Positions 1 through 8,793 are shown, numbered from the stretch's first letter. The stretch is DNA of 64,000 bases from Streptomyces sp. NBC_00525 (GCF_036346595.1 NZ_CP107834.1:62001-126000); one strand, 5' to 3'. The notes: generated from the sequence alone by a model not told the origin. A program made the numbers and translations.

Positions 1-515
1 ACACCCCGGAGGATGACGGAGCCGTCCTGGCCCTCTCCGATGTCGAGGTAGACGCTGCCGTCCACAGGGTGTACGTGGTGGGAGCCCCCGTGTCCGGCCG
101 TCTCCGCCTGATGCCTGGCGAGTACCTCCCCGCTGTTCGCGTCGTGCACGACCCACTGGTCCGCCTGTCCGCGCCCCGCAATGACGTCCGGCCGGTACAC
201 CCACACGGCCCGGCCGTCCAGGGAGAGGGCACAACCGGGCCAGTTGCCGTGATGCCTGTCCGAGTGCGGGCGGAAGTCCGCGGTCCACAGCAGCTTGCCG
301 TCGTTGCGGAGGCACACCACGCTGTTGACCGTCGTGTACACCGCCCGCTTGAGATCGGGCCAGACCGCCGACTCTTCGAGCTCGTCGCCCGGTCGGGGGT
401 GGAATACCGCCGCGGGCTCCAGCGCCCCCAAGGCGCCGCCGGCCATCGTGTAGGCGTGGATCCGCCCGTTGCGGTGGCGTGTGATCACCTTTGAAGACAG
501 CCCAGCATGCATCAT
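1..515 (-). CDS. Partial PQQ-like beta-propeller protein, 3' end cut by window edge
   Basis: The frame stays open from two adjacent ATG codons at 515-510 to the left edge, so about 171 N-terminal residues are present and the C-terminus is missing. The protein starts MMHAGLSSK and contains propeller-like strands such as AVYTTVNSVVCLRNDGKLLWTADF, ALSLDGRAVWVYRP and HHVHPVDGSVYLDIG. These alternate short beta strands with D-G-K/R turns and Trp or Tyr residues, as in quinoprotein or WD40-like propellers. There is no signal peptide, so it is probably cytoplasmic. Substrate and role cannot be told. Third codon positions are GC-rich, which supports real coding. The fold call is inference from the repeat pattern. 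Confidence 0.7.
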   Translation of the reverse strand, partial: MMHAGLSSKVITRHRNGRIHAYTMAGGALGALEPAAVFHPRPGDELEESAVWPDLKRAVYTTVNSVVCLRNDGKLLWTADFRPHSDRHHGNWPGCALSLDGRAVWVYRPDVIAGRGQADQWVVHDANSGEVLARHQAETAGHGGSHHVHPVDGSVYLDIGEGQDGSVILRG

Positions 516-668
516 CTGCCGAGGGTAGCGCCACGTGCCGGCCGGGGAGCACCGGGGCGCAAGGGGCACCTCCCTTCGGGCGGACCCTGGCGGGTAGGGG
601 CACGGTTGGTACATCCGGTGCGCTGAGCTGGGGCACCGCGGCCGCCAGGCCGTCTGTGCCAGGATTCG

Positions 669-957
669 ATGGTGGAGACGACCGACTTCACGCATGCGAT
701 CGATGCGGCGACGGGCGTCGCCGCATCACTGCGTCTACCGGCCCACGACGCAACCGTTCTCCACAAGAACAAGTCGGCCCTACGGCTGACGCTGTGTGGC
801 GTCTTCGCCCTGGGACGCTCCTGTGGGGCAGCAGATCGCGCGGTTCGAGATCGAACTCGCTCAGCGGCTCGCCGAGGCCGGATCCCCGGTGTGCCCCTTG
901 GAGCCTCGCGCGTACCCGCGCGACGGCTTCGCCGTGACGCTCTGGATCTACTACTAG
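669..957 (+). pseudogene. Decayed aminoglycoside-phosphotransferase-like gene, N-terminal remnant
   Basis: The frame from 669 reads MVETTDFTHAIDAATGVAA...LPAHDATVLHKNKSALRL, like the N-lobe of APH-family kinases. Around base 810 the homologous reading moves to another frame and continues PVGQQIARFEIELAQRLAEAGSPVCPLEP...FAVTLWIYY, then stops with TAG at 955-957. A one-base change near 810 would join the two parts. The nucleotide-binding second half and the catalytic HxDxxxxN region are absent, so the product cannot be active. It is a different sequence from the intact phosphotransferase at 38764-39747. Family assignment rests on pattern recognition. Confidence 0.6.
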
Positions 958-1174
958 CCCGTACCACATCTAGTCTCACCGGCCGGGAGCTGGACGGCCA
1001 GTCTCCGCACGGCCGGCGATAGTGAAAGCCGTCGGGCCGGCACCGATCCGACGCCTACGACCCGGCGGGCCGAATGCGCGGGAGCAGACAAGTGCGTCCT
1101 CTCGTCGTGGCCGGCAGGGAAAACGTCAGCGGTGACGCTGCCGCTCTCCGCCCCGAGCGGTCTGCGACGATAGC

Positions 1175-1468
1175 GGACCGGCCGAGGAAGCCATCCCGAT
1201 TCTCCGCGTCGAGAATGCTGCGGCTGCGGTCGCGTGATACGAGCGGCTCGGCTTTACCACGCAAGTGGAACACCGCTTCGAACCGGGACTTCCCGCGTTC
1301 GTCGAAGTCGCCCGGGGCGGGATGCGGCTGTTCCTGTAGGAGCACGAAGGCGATGCCCACCCGGACACTCTGGTCTACCTCCGCGTACGGGACGTCGATG
1401 CCGCCGCCCGCGAGTTCGGCGTGCGGGCGAAAGAAGTTCCCTGGGCACGTGAGGTCGAGCTGAGCGAG
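1175..1468 (+). pseudogene. Glyoxalase/bleomycin-resistance (VOC) pseudogene
   Basis: One frame reads AEEAIPILRVENAAAAVA-stop-YERLGFTTQVEHRFEPGLPAFVEVARGGMRLFL-stop-EHEGDAHPDTLVYLRVRDVDAAAREFG...VPWAREVEL. This is the usual layout of a single-domain VOC protein: an N-terminal 'exALRVxDxxAAxxFYxxLGF' strand, then the second beta-alpha-beta module. In-frame TGA (near 1235) and TAG (near 1337) interrupt it, and the C-terminal 'DPDGN' strand is lost after VEL. Other residues are well preserved, so the decay looks recent. It lies just upstream of the trpS leader but is unrelated to it. Confidence 0.7.
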
Positions 1469-1556
1469 TACGTGTCCGCGGGGATCACACGGGCCGGGAT
1501 CTCCGCACAACGGAATCAGCAAGGCGTACGGCAGGGCAAGCACGTATGATTCCGGC

Positions 1557-1598
1557 ATGCATCTTTCGTCCTGTGCGAGCTGGTGGCGCTCCTTGTAG
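1557..1598 (+). CDS. trpS leader peptide with tandem Trp codons
   Basis: This 13-codon ORF (MHLSSCASWWRSL) ends at TAG 1596-1598. Two consecutive TGG codons at 1581-1586 are striking in such a short peptide, because Trp is the rarest amino acid. It lies 113 bases before the tryptophanyl-tRNA synthetase gene and is followed directly by mutually exclusive hairpins. This fits a classical ribosome-mediated attenuator: when charged tRNA-Trp is scarce, the ribosome stalls on the Trp pair. No strong ribosome binding site is obvious. A leader-type control of an inducible second TrpRS is known in Streptomyces coelicolor (indolmycin-resistant enzyme). Confidence 0.75.
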   Translation: MHLSSCASWWRSL

Positions 1599-1646
1599 GA
1601 GCGGCCGCCTCTCACGCATGACCGGGCCGTTCGGACGAACGGCCCG
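1599..1646 (+). promoter_or_regulatory. Trp attenuator: antiterminator and terminator hairpins
   Basis: A 10-bp perfect stem pairs 1623-1632 with 1637-1646, with loop GGAC, and can act as an intrinsic terminator although no U-run follows. Segment 1599-1606 (GAGCGGCC) can instead pair with 1625-1632 (GGCCGTTC) with one G-U pair, and this destroys the terminator. A ribosome held on the Trp codons at 1581-1586 would leave 1599 onward free, which favours the antiterminator. Translation to the TAG at 1596 would mask it and allow termination. The pairings are seen; the regulatory outcome is inferred. Confidence 0.7.
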
Positions 1647-1711
1647 CTCGTGGTCCCTGGGTCAGGGGCGTGTCGTCGTCGGAACGGCGCCACGACCACC
1701 AGGAGACCGTA

Positions 1712-2833
1712 ATGACCACTCTCTCTCAGCTCACCGGCCCGGACTGTGCGCACGCCGATGCCTCGGGTTCGTCCGCTGATGTACTCGAAACGACTGCGCA
1801 ACGGGCGCGCAGCGCTGTACTGGAGCAACAGATCCGCTCGGAGCCCGGGCGGTTCCGTGTGCTGACCGGCGACCGTCCCACCGGACGTCTCCATCTGGGG
1901 CACTACTTCGGCACCCTGCACAACCGGGTGCGTCTGCAGGACCTCGGCGTGGAGACCTACGTGCTCATCGCCGACTACCAGGTACTGACCGACCGTGATG
2001 TGGCGGACAACGTGGCCGGGCACGTCGAGGGGTTGCTCCTGGACTACCTCGCCATCGGAGTGGACCCCGCACGCAGCACCGTCTTCACGCACAGCGCCGT
2101 GCCCGCGCTCAATCAGTTGCTGCTGCCCTTCCTGAGTCTGGTCTCGGTCGCGGAACTGAGCCGCAACCCCACGGTCAAGGACGAGATCACGCACTCTCGG
2201 CAGTCCTCCGTCAGCGGTCTGATGTTCACCTACCCGGTCCACCAGGCCGCCGACATCCTCTTCTGCAAGGGCAATCTGGTGCCGGTCGGCCAGGATCAGC
2301 TCCCCCATCTGGAGCTGACCCGCACCATCGCCCGCCGCTTCAACGACCGCTACGGTGCCGGCACCGCGGTCTTCCCCCAGCCCGATGCCCTGCTCTCGCC
2401 CGCGCCCCTGCTCCTGGGGACGGACGGGGCCAAGATGAGCAAGAGCCGCGGCAACGCCATCGCCCTGGCCGCCGGGGCCGACGAGACCGCCCGGCTGATC
2501 AAGGGAGCCAGGACCGACTCCGCGCGACACATCACCTACGATCCCGCCAACCGCCCGGAGGTCTCCTCCCTGCTCCTCCTGGCGGCCCTGTGTCAGGACC
2601 GGACGCCCGACGAAGTCGCCGCAGACATCGGTTCCGCGGGTGCCGCCGCGCTCAAACGGACCGTGACGGAGGCGGTCAACGAGTTCCTGGCCCCGATCAG
2701 GGCCCGCCGGGCGCAGTACGCCCAGGACCGTGGCCACCTCCGCGAGATTCTGCGGGAGGGGAACGAGCGGGCCAACGCCGTCGCCGACCGCACGCTCGCC
2801 GAAGTCCGTACGGCCATGAACAACCGCTACTGA
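1712..2833 (+). CDS. trpS: Tryptophanyl-tRNA synthetase (inducible second copy type)
   Basis: This 373-residue class I aminoacyl-tRNA synthetase charges tRNA-Trp in the cytoplasm. The HIGH-type motif is seen as TGRLHLGHYFG near residue 55 and the KMSKS loop as GAKMSKSRGN near residue 245. Between them is the Trp-family segment QDQLPHLELTR. ATG 1712 was chosen because AGGAGA lies 6-7 bases upstream. The upstream in-frame extension (from 1670) would lose that site. The roughly 45-residue N-terminal extension matches the antibiotic-resistant actinomycete paralogue rather than the housekeeping enzyme. The attenuator upstream suggests induction by low Trp-tRNA charging, for example by indolmycin-like inhibitors. 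A housekeeping copy should exist elsewhere. Confidence 0.93.
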   Translation: MTTLSQLTGPDCAHADASGSSADVLETTAQRARSAVLEQQIRSEPGRFRVLTGDRPTGRLHLGHYFGTLHNRVRLQDLGVETYVLIADYQVLTDRDVADNVAGHVEGLLLDYLAIGVDPARSTVFTHSAVPALNQLLLPFLSLVSVAELSRNPTVKDEITHSRQSSVSGLMFTYPVHQAADILFCKGNLVPVGQDQLPHLELTRTIARRFNDRYGAGTAVFPQPDALLSPAPLLLGTDGAKMSKSRGNAIALAAGADETARLIKGARTDSARHITYDPANRPEVSSLLLLAALCQDRTPDEVAADIGSAGAAALKRTVTEAVNEFLAPIRARRAQYAQDRGHLREILREGNERANAVADRTLAEVRTAMNNRY

Positions 2834-2984
2834 CCGGCACCGGTGTCCTCATCGGCGGGGCCGAGCGGTCGTCCCACGTCGCACCGCGGCGAACGGCCCG
2901 CCGGGGCGGTGAGAGAACCGTCCCGGCGGGCCGCCGTCGTGCGGGTCCGCGGAGCCGTGGCGTCGGCTGCGCGGAGGGGTGGGG

Positions 2985-5900
2985 CTACTTGCCGAAGTAG
3001 GCGTCGTAGATGGCCACCGAGGAGGTGTTGCCCTTCTTGTCCGTGACCTTGGCCTTGAACGAGAGCGACTTCTTCTTCGCCGGGTTCTTCACCGAGATCG
3101 AACCCTTCTTGACCGCGGTCTTCTTCCAGGTCTTCCCCGCGTCATAACTGACGTAGACCGTGAGGGACTTGAGGTTCTTGCCGGCGGCCGCTCCCTGGAC
3201 CTTCACCGGCACGGAGACGGTCTTGCCGGCCTTGGCCGTGCTGTCCAGCGCCACCGCCGGTGCGAAGCGGACCATGGAGATCGGCAGGGCGACAAGCCCC
3301 TTGGTCCGGCCGGAGCGGAAGGTCCAGCTCGCGTCGATCCGGGTGGAGACCGAGGCGACGTCGGCGGCGCGCCGTACCGACGTGGTGAGCCGGTAGTCGG
3401 CCGCGGCCGCCGGCACAGTGACCGTGGTTTCGCCCGACAGCGGGTCGTTGTTGGCGGTGAGCACCTTGCCGTTGCGGTAGAGCACCGTCTTCACCGACTT
3501 GTACACGGAGTCTCCGGCATTCCGGTTGCCGTCGGCGACCAGCGGCATCATGCCGGTGATCTCGTCGCCGTCGCGGAAGACCCCGAAGTCGGCGTTGACG
3601 TAGGGCCCGAACACCGCGGTGTTCACCGTCTTCGTGTACGTCTTGCCGGCCTTGAGCGCCTTCGGGGCGCCGAGTGAGTACGAGGCGTCGAGGGTCGGGT
3701 ATCCGTCCGCGTCGAGCGGACCGTTCTGGGAGAAGTCGAATCCCCACCGCACCTTGTCGACGGTGGAGACGTACGAGGTGGTGGTGGCCGGCAGCTTCTG
3801 GAATGTGCCGGCCGCCCAGCCTCCGAACGAGTCGGGCAGGATACCCGAGGCGTAGACGTCGCCGGTCTTGCCCTTGACGGACGCTCCGGAGCGGATGACG
3901 ACCTTGGCCAGTTGTCCGTTGCCGATCGCGCGGTGGTAGCCGGTCGCCACCCGGCTCACGGCTCCGCCGAGCGCGATGTCGTACCGGGTCGCCGCCCCCT
4001 TGGTCCACGTGCCGTACCAGTGCTGGGAGAGCTGGACCCCGGTCGCCTTCGGTCCGACGTGCGCGGTGCGCAGCTGCTCGTACGAGGGGAGGACCCACCC
4101 GGTCGAGTAGCCGTTGCCGTCGTGGTCAACCTCGATGTCGGGCGAGGCCATCACGGGCTTCGTGCCGCTGGCCGGAAGGGTGAACTTCACCGGCTTGGCC
4201 CGGCGCGCGTCGAACGTCACCGTGGTGTTCCGGGTGAGGTTCAGGTAGGGCTGAACGAGCCAGTCGACGCCCTTGCCGAGGTCGTCCGGGTCGACGTACA
4301 CGGCCGAGTTGAGGACGTATTCGCCCTTGGGGACGCGGAGTTTCGCCGTTCCGTCGACGGCTTCGGGGGACTCCCACACACTGCTCGCCGCGCCGCCCAT
4401 GCCGTAGACGTCGCTCGTGGTGTACGGAGCCGGTTTACCGTCGCGCCCGATGGTCCGGAGCGTGAGGTCGTACGATTCGCGCTCGCGGTCGACAGCGGCT
4501 GCGGTGCGGACGGTCTGCCCGCCGCCGGTCGCGACCACGTAGGCGGAGTATCCGCCGTCGAGCGTGCCGCCGAGCTTGGTGTTCACGGTCAGCGGCACCT
4601 CGGCGGTGCCGCCCGCCGGGACGGTGACGCGGGTGGCGCCGAGGGCGAAGAAGCCGGCCGGGGCGGGCTTGCCCGTCGGGCCGGCGCCCTGGACGGTGAG
4701 GGCGAGTGTGACGTCGCTCGTGCCCAGGTTGCGGTAGGACACGTTCTTGGTGACCGGCGCGTCGTCGTCGTGGGGCCACTGCTGGACGCCGAAGCTCACC
4801 GAGACCGGGTCGGCGATCACGGACTGGGTGATCGCCCGGTCGACGGCGATCCGGCCCGAACCCTGCTGGAAGGGGGTGTACTTCCCCGGCTTCGTGGAGG
4901 CCGCGAGGGCCCCCTTGAGTTCGGTGTACTTCCAGGCGGGGTGTTGCTGCTTGAGGAGCGCGGCGGCGCCGGCGACGTGCGGGGTCGCCATCGACGTACC
5001 GGAGATCGTCAGGTAGCCCGCCGGGCTCTGACCGACCTCCTCGTCGATGACGGAGCCGGGTGAGGCGGCCGCCGTGATGTCCACGCCGGGGGCGGTGACG
5101 TCGGGCTTGATCGCCCCGTCGCCGACCCGGGGGCCCCTGCTCGAGAAGTCCGCCAGCAGGTCCTTGTCGTCGACCGCACCGACGGTCAGCGCGGCGTCCG
5201 CGCTGCCGGGGGAGCCGACCGTGCCCGCCGCGTCGCCTTCGTTGCCCGCCGCAATGGCGAAGAGCACGCCGCTGTCGGCGGAGAGCTTGTCGACCGCCGC
5301 CTCCAGCGGGTCGATCTCCGGGGTGTCGGTTCCTCCGAGGCTCAGGTTGACGACGTCGGCGCCCTGCGCGACCGCCCACTCCATGCCGGCCAGGATGCCG
5401 GAGTCCTCGCCGAAGCCGTCGTCGTCGAGGACCTTGCCTTCGAGGAGTTTGGCGTCGGGAGCCACGCCCTTGTACTTCCCGCCCGACTTCGCCCCGGTGC
5501 CCGCGGCGATGGAGGAGACGTGGGTGCCGTGGCCGAAACGGTCCTTCGTGTCGGGCGAGGCGGAGAAGTTCTTCGCCGCGAGGATCTGGCCCTTGAGGTC
5601 CGGGTGAGTGGCGTCCGCGCCGGTGTCGAGGACGGCGATCTTGACGCCCTTGCCGGTGTAGCCCGCCTTCCAGGCGGTCGGAACGCCGATCTGCGGGACG
5701 CTCCTGTCGAGGCTCGCCCTGCGCACTCCGTCCAGCCACACCCGGTCGATCCCGGGGGCCATGGTCCGCTGGACGCCGCCGGACGGTTTGCTGGTGAGCG
5801 CCTGCCAGACGGATCGGGCGTCCTCCTGCGAAGTGGCCAACGCCTGTGCGCCCAGCGACTTCAGCGCGGGTCCGACGCGGGTCGCGCCCGCGTCGCGTAC

Positions 5901-6338
5901 GTCGGCCTGCGCGGCCGCGGCCGATGCGCCCCGGTAGGAGACGATCAGCTTCAGGCTCGACTTCCCCGCAGCCCTGTGGTTTTCCGCCAGGCTCAGTTCG
6001 GTGACGTCGAACAGTCGGCGGTCCAGTTTCCCGGAGCTGATGAGCCGGTGGGCGTCGGCGGGGACGAGCAGGGTGTGCCCGTCCCTCGTTTGTCTCTGCA
6101 CGGGTATGTGCTCGCGCCCCGCCGCGGGGCGGAAGCCGAGTACCCGGCCCTCGGCGTCCACCGTGACGCGGTCGCCGGTGATGAGCGTCAGTTGTTGCCG
6201 TGCGCCGGACGAGTTCTCGGCCGGCTGCGACGGGCTGTTGTCGTGCGCCACGGCCGGGGTGGTCAACCCCGCCGCGAGCGCCACGGCCGCCGCTGTGGCG
6301 ACGGTGGAAACGCATGCTTTTCTCACGTGCTTGCGCAA
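2985..6338 (-). CDS. Secreted subtilisin-like (S8) serine protease, 1117 aa
   Basis: A Sec signal peptide (MRKHVRKACVSTVATAAAVA... cut near AVA-HD) leads to a propeptide of about 170 residues. The S8 catalytic domain spans about 205-490. The triad is visible: Asp238 in AVLDTGAD, His270 in GHGTHVSS and Ser449 in GTSMATPHVAG, with oxyanion Asn366 in AAGNEGD. The remaining 600 residues contain beta-rich domains with 'VPAGGTAEVPLTV' type Fn3/CARDB-like strands and a Lys-rich C-terminal 'SYDAGKTWKK' domain. It is exported and probably degrades extracellular protein. The leftmost start is TTG 6338; GTG at 6326, 14 bases after GGGGGAG, is an alternative that keeps the signal peptide. It is monocistronic. 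Confidence 0.93.
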   Translation of the reverse strand: MRKHVRKACVSTVATAAAVALAAGLTTPAVAHDNSPSQPAENSSGARQQLTLITGDRVTVDAEGRVLGFRPAAGREHIPVQRQTRDGHTLLVPADAHRLISSGKLDRRLFDVTELSLAENHRAAGKSSLKLIVSYRGASAAAAQADVRDAGATRVGPALKSLGAQALATSQEDARSVWQALTSKPSGGVQRTMAPGIDRVWLDGVRRASLDRSVPQIGVPTAWKAGYTGKGVKIAVLDTGADATHPDLKGQILAAKNFSASPDTKDRFGHGTHVSSIAAGTGAKSGGKYKGVAPDAKLLEGKVLDDDGFGEDSGILAGMEWAVAQGADVVNLSLGGTDTPEIDPLEAAVDKLSADSGVLFAIAAGNEGDAAGTVGSPGSADAALTVGAVDDKDLLADFSSRGPRVGDGAIKPDVTAPGVDITAAASPGSVIDEEVGQSPAGYLTISGTSMATPHVAGAAALLKQQHPAWKYTELKGALAASTKPGKYTPFQQGSGRIAVDRAITQSVIADPVSVSFGVQQWPHDDDAPVTKNVSYRNLGTSDVTLALTVQGAGPTGKPAPAGFFALGATRVTVPAGGTAEVPLTVNTKLGGTLDGGYSAYVVATGGGQTVRTAAAVDRERESYDLTLRTIGRDGKPAPYTTSDVYGMGGAASSVWESPEAVDGTAKLRVPKGEYVLNSAVYVDPDDLGKGVDWLVQPYLNLTRNTTVTFDARRAKPVKFTLPASGTKPVMASPDIEVDHDGNGYSTGWVLPSYEQLRTAHVGPKATGVQLSQHWYGTWTKGAATRYDIALGGAVSRVATGYHRAIGNGQLAKVVIRSGASVKGKTGDVYASGILPDSFGGWAAGTFQKLPATTTSYVSTVDKVRWGFDFSQNGPLDADGYPTLDASYSLGAPKALKAGKTYTKTVNTAVFGPYVNADFGVFRDGDEITGMMPLVADGNRNAGDSVYKSVKTVLYRNGKVLTANNDPLSGETTVTVPAAAADYRLTTSVRRAADVASVSTRIDASWTFRSGRTKGLVALPISMVRFAPAVALDSTAKAGKTVSVPVKVQGAAAGKNLKSLTVYVSYDAGKTWKKTAVKKGSISVKNPAKKKSLSFKAKVTDKKGNTSSVAIYDAYFGK

Positions 6339-6626
6339 CTCTCCCCCTGGAGAATCGGGCGGCCCCCGAGAGGGCCGGTGGGCAGTCGGCGCCGGTACGT
6401 GCCGGTGCCGGCTGTTTCACCCGTAGAGAGGGAGAAGGGTTCGAATAGGTTCACAGCAGGCGCACAGATGGCCGGAGTTGGAGGGTCTGCACCCGATGTC
6501 GACCCGGCCTTCCCCGTCCGCAGCCGGCGAAGTCGACTCCCCCACCGGCTCGGGCCCGGATGCTGCACTACGGGCAGGTCCACTCGACGGTGTCCCGGCT
6601 CCTGAAGAACGGCTCGTCCTTCCTAG

Positions 6627-7498
6627 AGGTTGTCCCGTAACTGCTGGTCAGGGGTGAGACGATCTTGTCGTGGCTGGTGTGATCACGGCGTCGGAGCCCT
6701 CCTGGATAGGCCCGTTCACCGGGCTGAGCCCTCGGCAGTTCAGCAAGTTGATCACCGCGCTGCGGCGTGAGGGAGCCGATCCGGTCCGCAAGGGCCGACC
6801 GTGGTCGCTGCCGTTGGAGGACCGGGTGCTGCTGGTGGCCGCATACTGGCGCACCAACCTCACCCTGCGCCAGATCGCTCCGCTGTTCGGCATATCCAAG
6901 TCTGCGGCCGACCGGATCGTCGGCCACCTCGGACCGGCTCTCGCCCTTTAGCCCCGACGACGGTTGCGCAAGACCACCGTGCTGATCGTGGACGGCACCC
7001 TGGTTCCCACCCGGGACCGGACCGTGGCCGCCTCCAGCAAGAACTACCGCTACTCCACCAACCACCAGGTCGTCATCGACGCCGACACCCGCCTCGTGGT
7101 CGCCGTCGGCAAGCCGCCTGCCCGGCAACCGCAACGACTGCAGAGCCTGGCAGGACTCCGGAGCGAAGGCCGCCGTCGGCACCACCCCCACGGTGATCGC
7201 CGACGGCGGCTGCCGGGGCACCGGGCTGACCATCCCGCACTACCGCCGCCACAAGAACGAGAAACCGCCACCCTGGAAGGAGGAACACAACACCTCCCAC
7301 CGCAAAGTGCGGGCCCGCGTCGAGCACACCTTCGCCCACATGAAGAGCTGGAGGATCCTCCGCGACTGCCGCCTCAAAGGCGACGGCGTCCACCACGCCG
7401 TGCTCGGCATCGCCCGCCTTCACAACCTCGCCCTCGTCGGCTGACCAGGGACCCATGCTGATCAACCAGCACGCCATAGATCATTTACGGGACAACCT
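6627..7498. mobile_element. IS5-family insertion sequence, degenerate copy (872 bp)
   Basis: Perfect 14-bp terminal inverted repeats AGGTTGTCCCGTAA at 6627-6640 and TTACGGGACAACCT at 7485-7498 bound the element. CTAG flanks both ends (6623-6626 and 7499-7502), an apparent 4-bp target duplication. The same element occurs intact and inverted at 22568-23437. The right-hand CTAG contains the TAG stop of the neighbouring minus-strand gene, so that gene was left whole. Confidence 0.9.
6670..7444 (+). pseudogene. IS5-family transposase, inactivated
   Basis: The product parallels the intact 257-residue transposase at 22621-23394: an N-terminal HTH (RQFSKLITALRREGADPV, SKSAADRIVGHLG) and then a DDE_Tnp_4-like nuclease with VLIVDGTLVPTRD, IADGGCRGTG and RARVEHTFAHMKSW carrying the D, D and E residues. 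Two lesions are visible against the intact copy: an in-frame TAG at 6949-6951, and one extra C near 7121 that shifts the frame before the second Asp. This copy cannot make transposase, but its ends look usable by the intact copy in trans. Confidence 0.9.
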
Positions 7499-8260
7499 CT
7501 AGCCGGGCAGCCCCAGAAGGGAGAGCAATTGCTGGCTGGCCTGGAACCCGCTGCCCACCGTCTGAAGAAAACGCTGGATGCGACCCACCGATTCGTCGCG
7601 GGCCTCGGCATCCCCCGCTGCGAGCGCCGCTTCCAGAATCTGCGCATGGCTCTGGGCTGTGTCCGCGATCACCGGGAGTGCGTCCGCGGCCTCTTCCCGG
7701 AGCCGCTGCGCCAGCTCCAGGTGCACGTTGCGGCCCTCACCCTGATGGAATTGGTTCAGCGAGGCGTTACCGGAGCCGACGGATGTATTGGCGGTGTTGT
7801 CGCCGTGCCCCGTGTACTGGTTGATGCTGAGGTTCGAGGAATGCGCGCTGCGGCCGGAATTCGCCATGTTCTCCCTCACTCCACTCTGTGTCGCCCTATA
7901 GCGATACGGGCTGAAAGGATGGTCGGCGCTCACCACCTGGTGGGCGAAGTTCAGGCCGCCGAGCCGGCCCATGATGCGATGGACATCGGCACCGTTCCAG
8001 CCACGCCACGCGAAGTAGTCCCCCATGTCCACGAAGACTTCCGGGGTGCTGTTGCTGCGCGCGCACAACTCATCCAGGGCTTCGAGTGCCAGCGCGTTGA
8101 GATCGGCCGATGCGACCGAGGGGGGCGGCAACGCGGCCAGGAAAGCGTCCTCGCGGCGTACACGGGCATCAACCGTCAGGCGTCTGCGCCGAGAGGCCAT
8201 GGCAAGCAGTGCCACCAGGCCGAAGACAAGAAGGAAGGGGAGCAGAGTAACGACACTCAC
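7499..8260 (-). CDS. Membrane-anchored protein of unknown function with Asn/Ser-rich centre
   Basis: This protein has 253 residues. The N-terminus (MSVVTLLPFLLVFGLVALLAMASRRRR) is one transmembrane segment with a basic stop-transfer, so the rest is probably cytoplasmic. Residues 30-105 are globular. Residues 125-170 are rich in Asn, Ser, Gly and Gln (NLSINQYTGHGDNTANTSVG, NASLNQFHQGEG), and the C-terminal third is Ala/Glu-rich and helical. The middle resembles low-complexity or beta-solenoid 'N-x-N' sequence, but I do not recognise a family. The TAG stop lies exactly in the CTAG next to the IS, so the gene is intact. It is divergent from the STAND ATPase 530 bases away. Confidence 0.7.
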   Translation of the reverse strand: MSVVTLLPFLLVFGLVALLAMASRRRRLTVDARVRREDAFLAALPPPSVASADLNALALEALDELCARSNSTPEVFVDMGDYFAWRGWNGADVHRIMGRLGGLNFAHQVVSADHPFSPYRYRATQSGVRENMANSGRSAHSSNLSINQYTGHGDNTANTSVGSGNASLNQFHQGEGRNVHLELAQRLREEAADALPVIADTAQSHAQILEAALAAGDAEARDESVGRIQRFLQTVGSGFQASQQLLSLLGLPG

Positions 8261-8295
8261 GGATACGGCCTTCCGCCTCGGCGCGCAGCAAAGAA

Positions 8296-8502
8296 GTGGA
8301 GATGAAACGTAACTACGGCGACCGGTGTGAGCAAGCCTTGTATTCGGACAAACCCAGCACCGGTACGCACATCCTGCTCAACGCCGACTGTGAGGAGAAC
8401 TCGCTTGATCCCTTTGACGCGCTCCTCGGCGAGCAGCGGATGATTCGGGCGAAGTACTGCACGGCGATCCGGCGCGACACGGCATTGCCACCCGGGCGTT
8501 GA
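8296..8502 (+). CDS. Possible small protein or gene remnant, unknown
   Basis: This 68-codon frame (MEMKRNYGDRCEQALYSD...DPFDALLGEQRMIRAKY...) has GC-rich third positions in most codons, which favours real or recently real coding. I see no recognisable family. The start could be GTG 8296 or ATG 8302; only GAAG and GGAG runs lie nearby. It overlaps the next small frame. It may be a remnant of a longer gene. Confidence 0.35.
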   Translation: MEMKRNYGDRCEQALYSDKPSTGTHILLNADCEENSLDPFDALLGEQRMIRAKYCTAIRRDTALPPGR

Positions 8503-8774
8503 GCAGGTGGCGGCGGCAGATGTGCGAGGTCCGTGTGGTGATGCGCCGCGCGTTCCTGCCGCGGACGATCTTCAGCGTCGGGTGGATGAGCGCTGAGAAT
8601 CCGGAGGGTCTCACACGGCTCGTCGCGAGCATGACCTCCAACTGGGACACGCCGAGCCGGCCTCGAAGAGGCGCGGCGATTCGGGCGGCCACGCCAGAGA
8701 CCGGCGTCAGCGCTGCGTACCATCAGGCCGTTCGCACTGCGTGGGTATTCTTTTCGGTGCGAAGGCTCCCGTAA
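8499..8774 (+). CDS. Possible small protein or gene remnant, unknown
   Basis: This 91-codon frame (MSRWRRQMCEVRVVMRRAF...FSVGWMSAENPEGLTRL...) also shows GC-rich third positions through about residue 65 and then loses that bias. That pattern suggests the 5' part of a decayed gene. It starts with TTG overlapping the stop of the previous frame. No domain is recognised. It ends just before the STAND ATPase gene. Confidence 0.3.
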   Translation: MSRWRRQMCEVRVVMRRAFLPRTIFSVGWMSAENPEGLTRLVASMTSNWDTPSRPRRGAAIRAATPETGVSAAYHQAVRTAWVFFSVRRLP

Positions 8775-8793
8775 GTGTGCGGGGCTCGGAGAG

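Noticed and set aside
1055..2737. 560-codon minus-strand frame opposite trpS
   Set aside because: Antisense to a clear synthetase gene; composition is Gly/Val/His-rich and matches no family. High-GC shadow frame.
4435..6420. 661-codon minus-strand frame over the protease gene
   Set aside because: Overlaps the true protease reading frame on the same strand in another phase; product is Arg/Pro-rich without domains.
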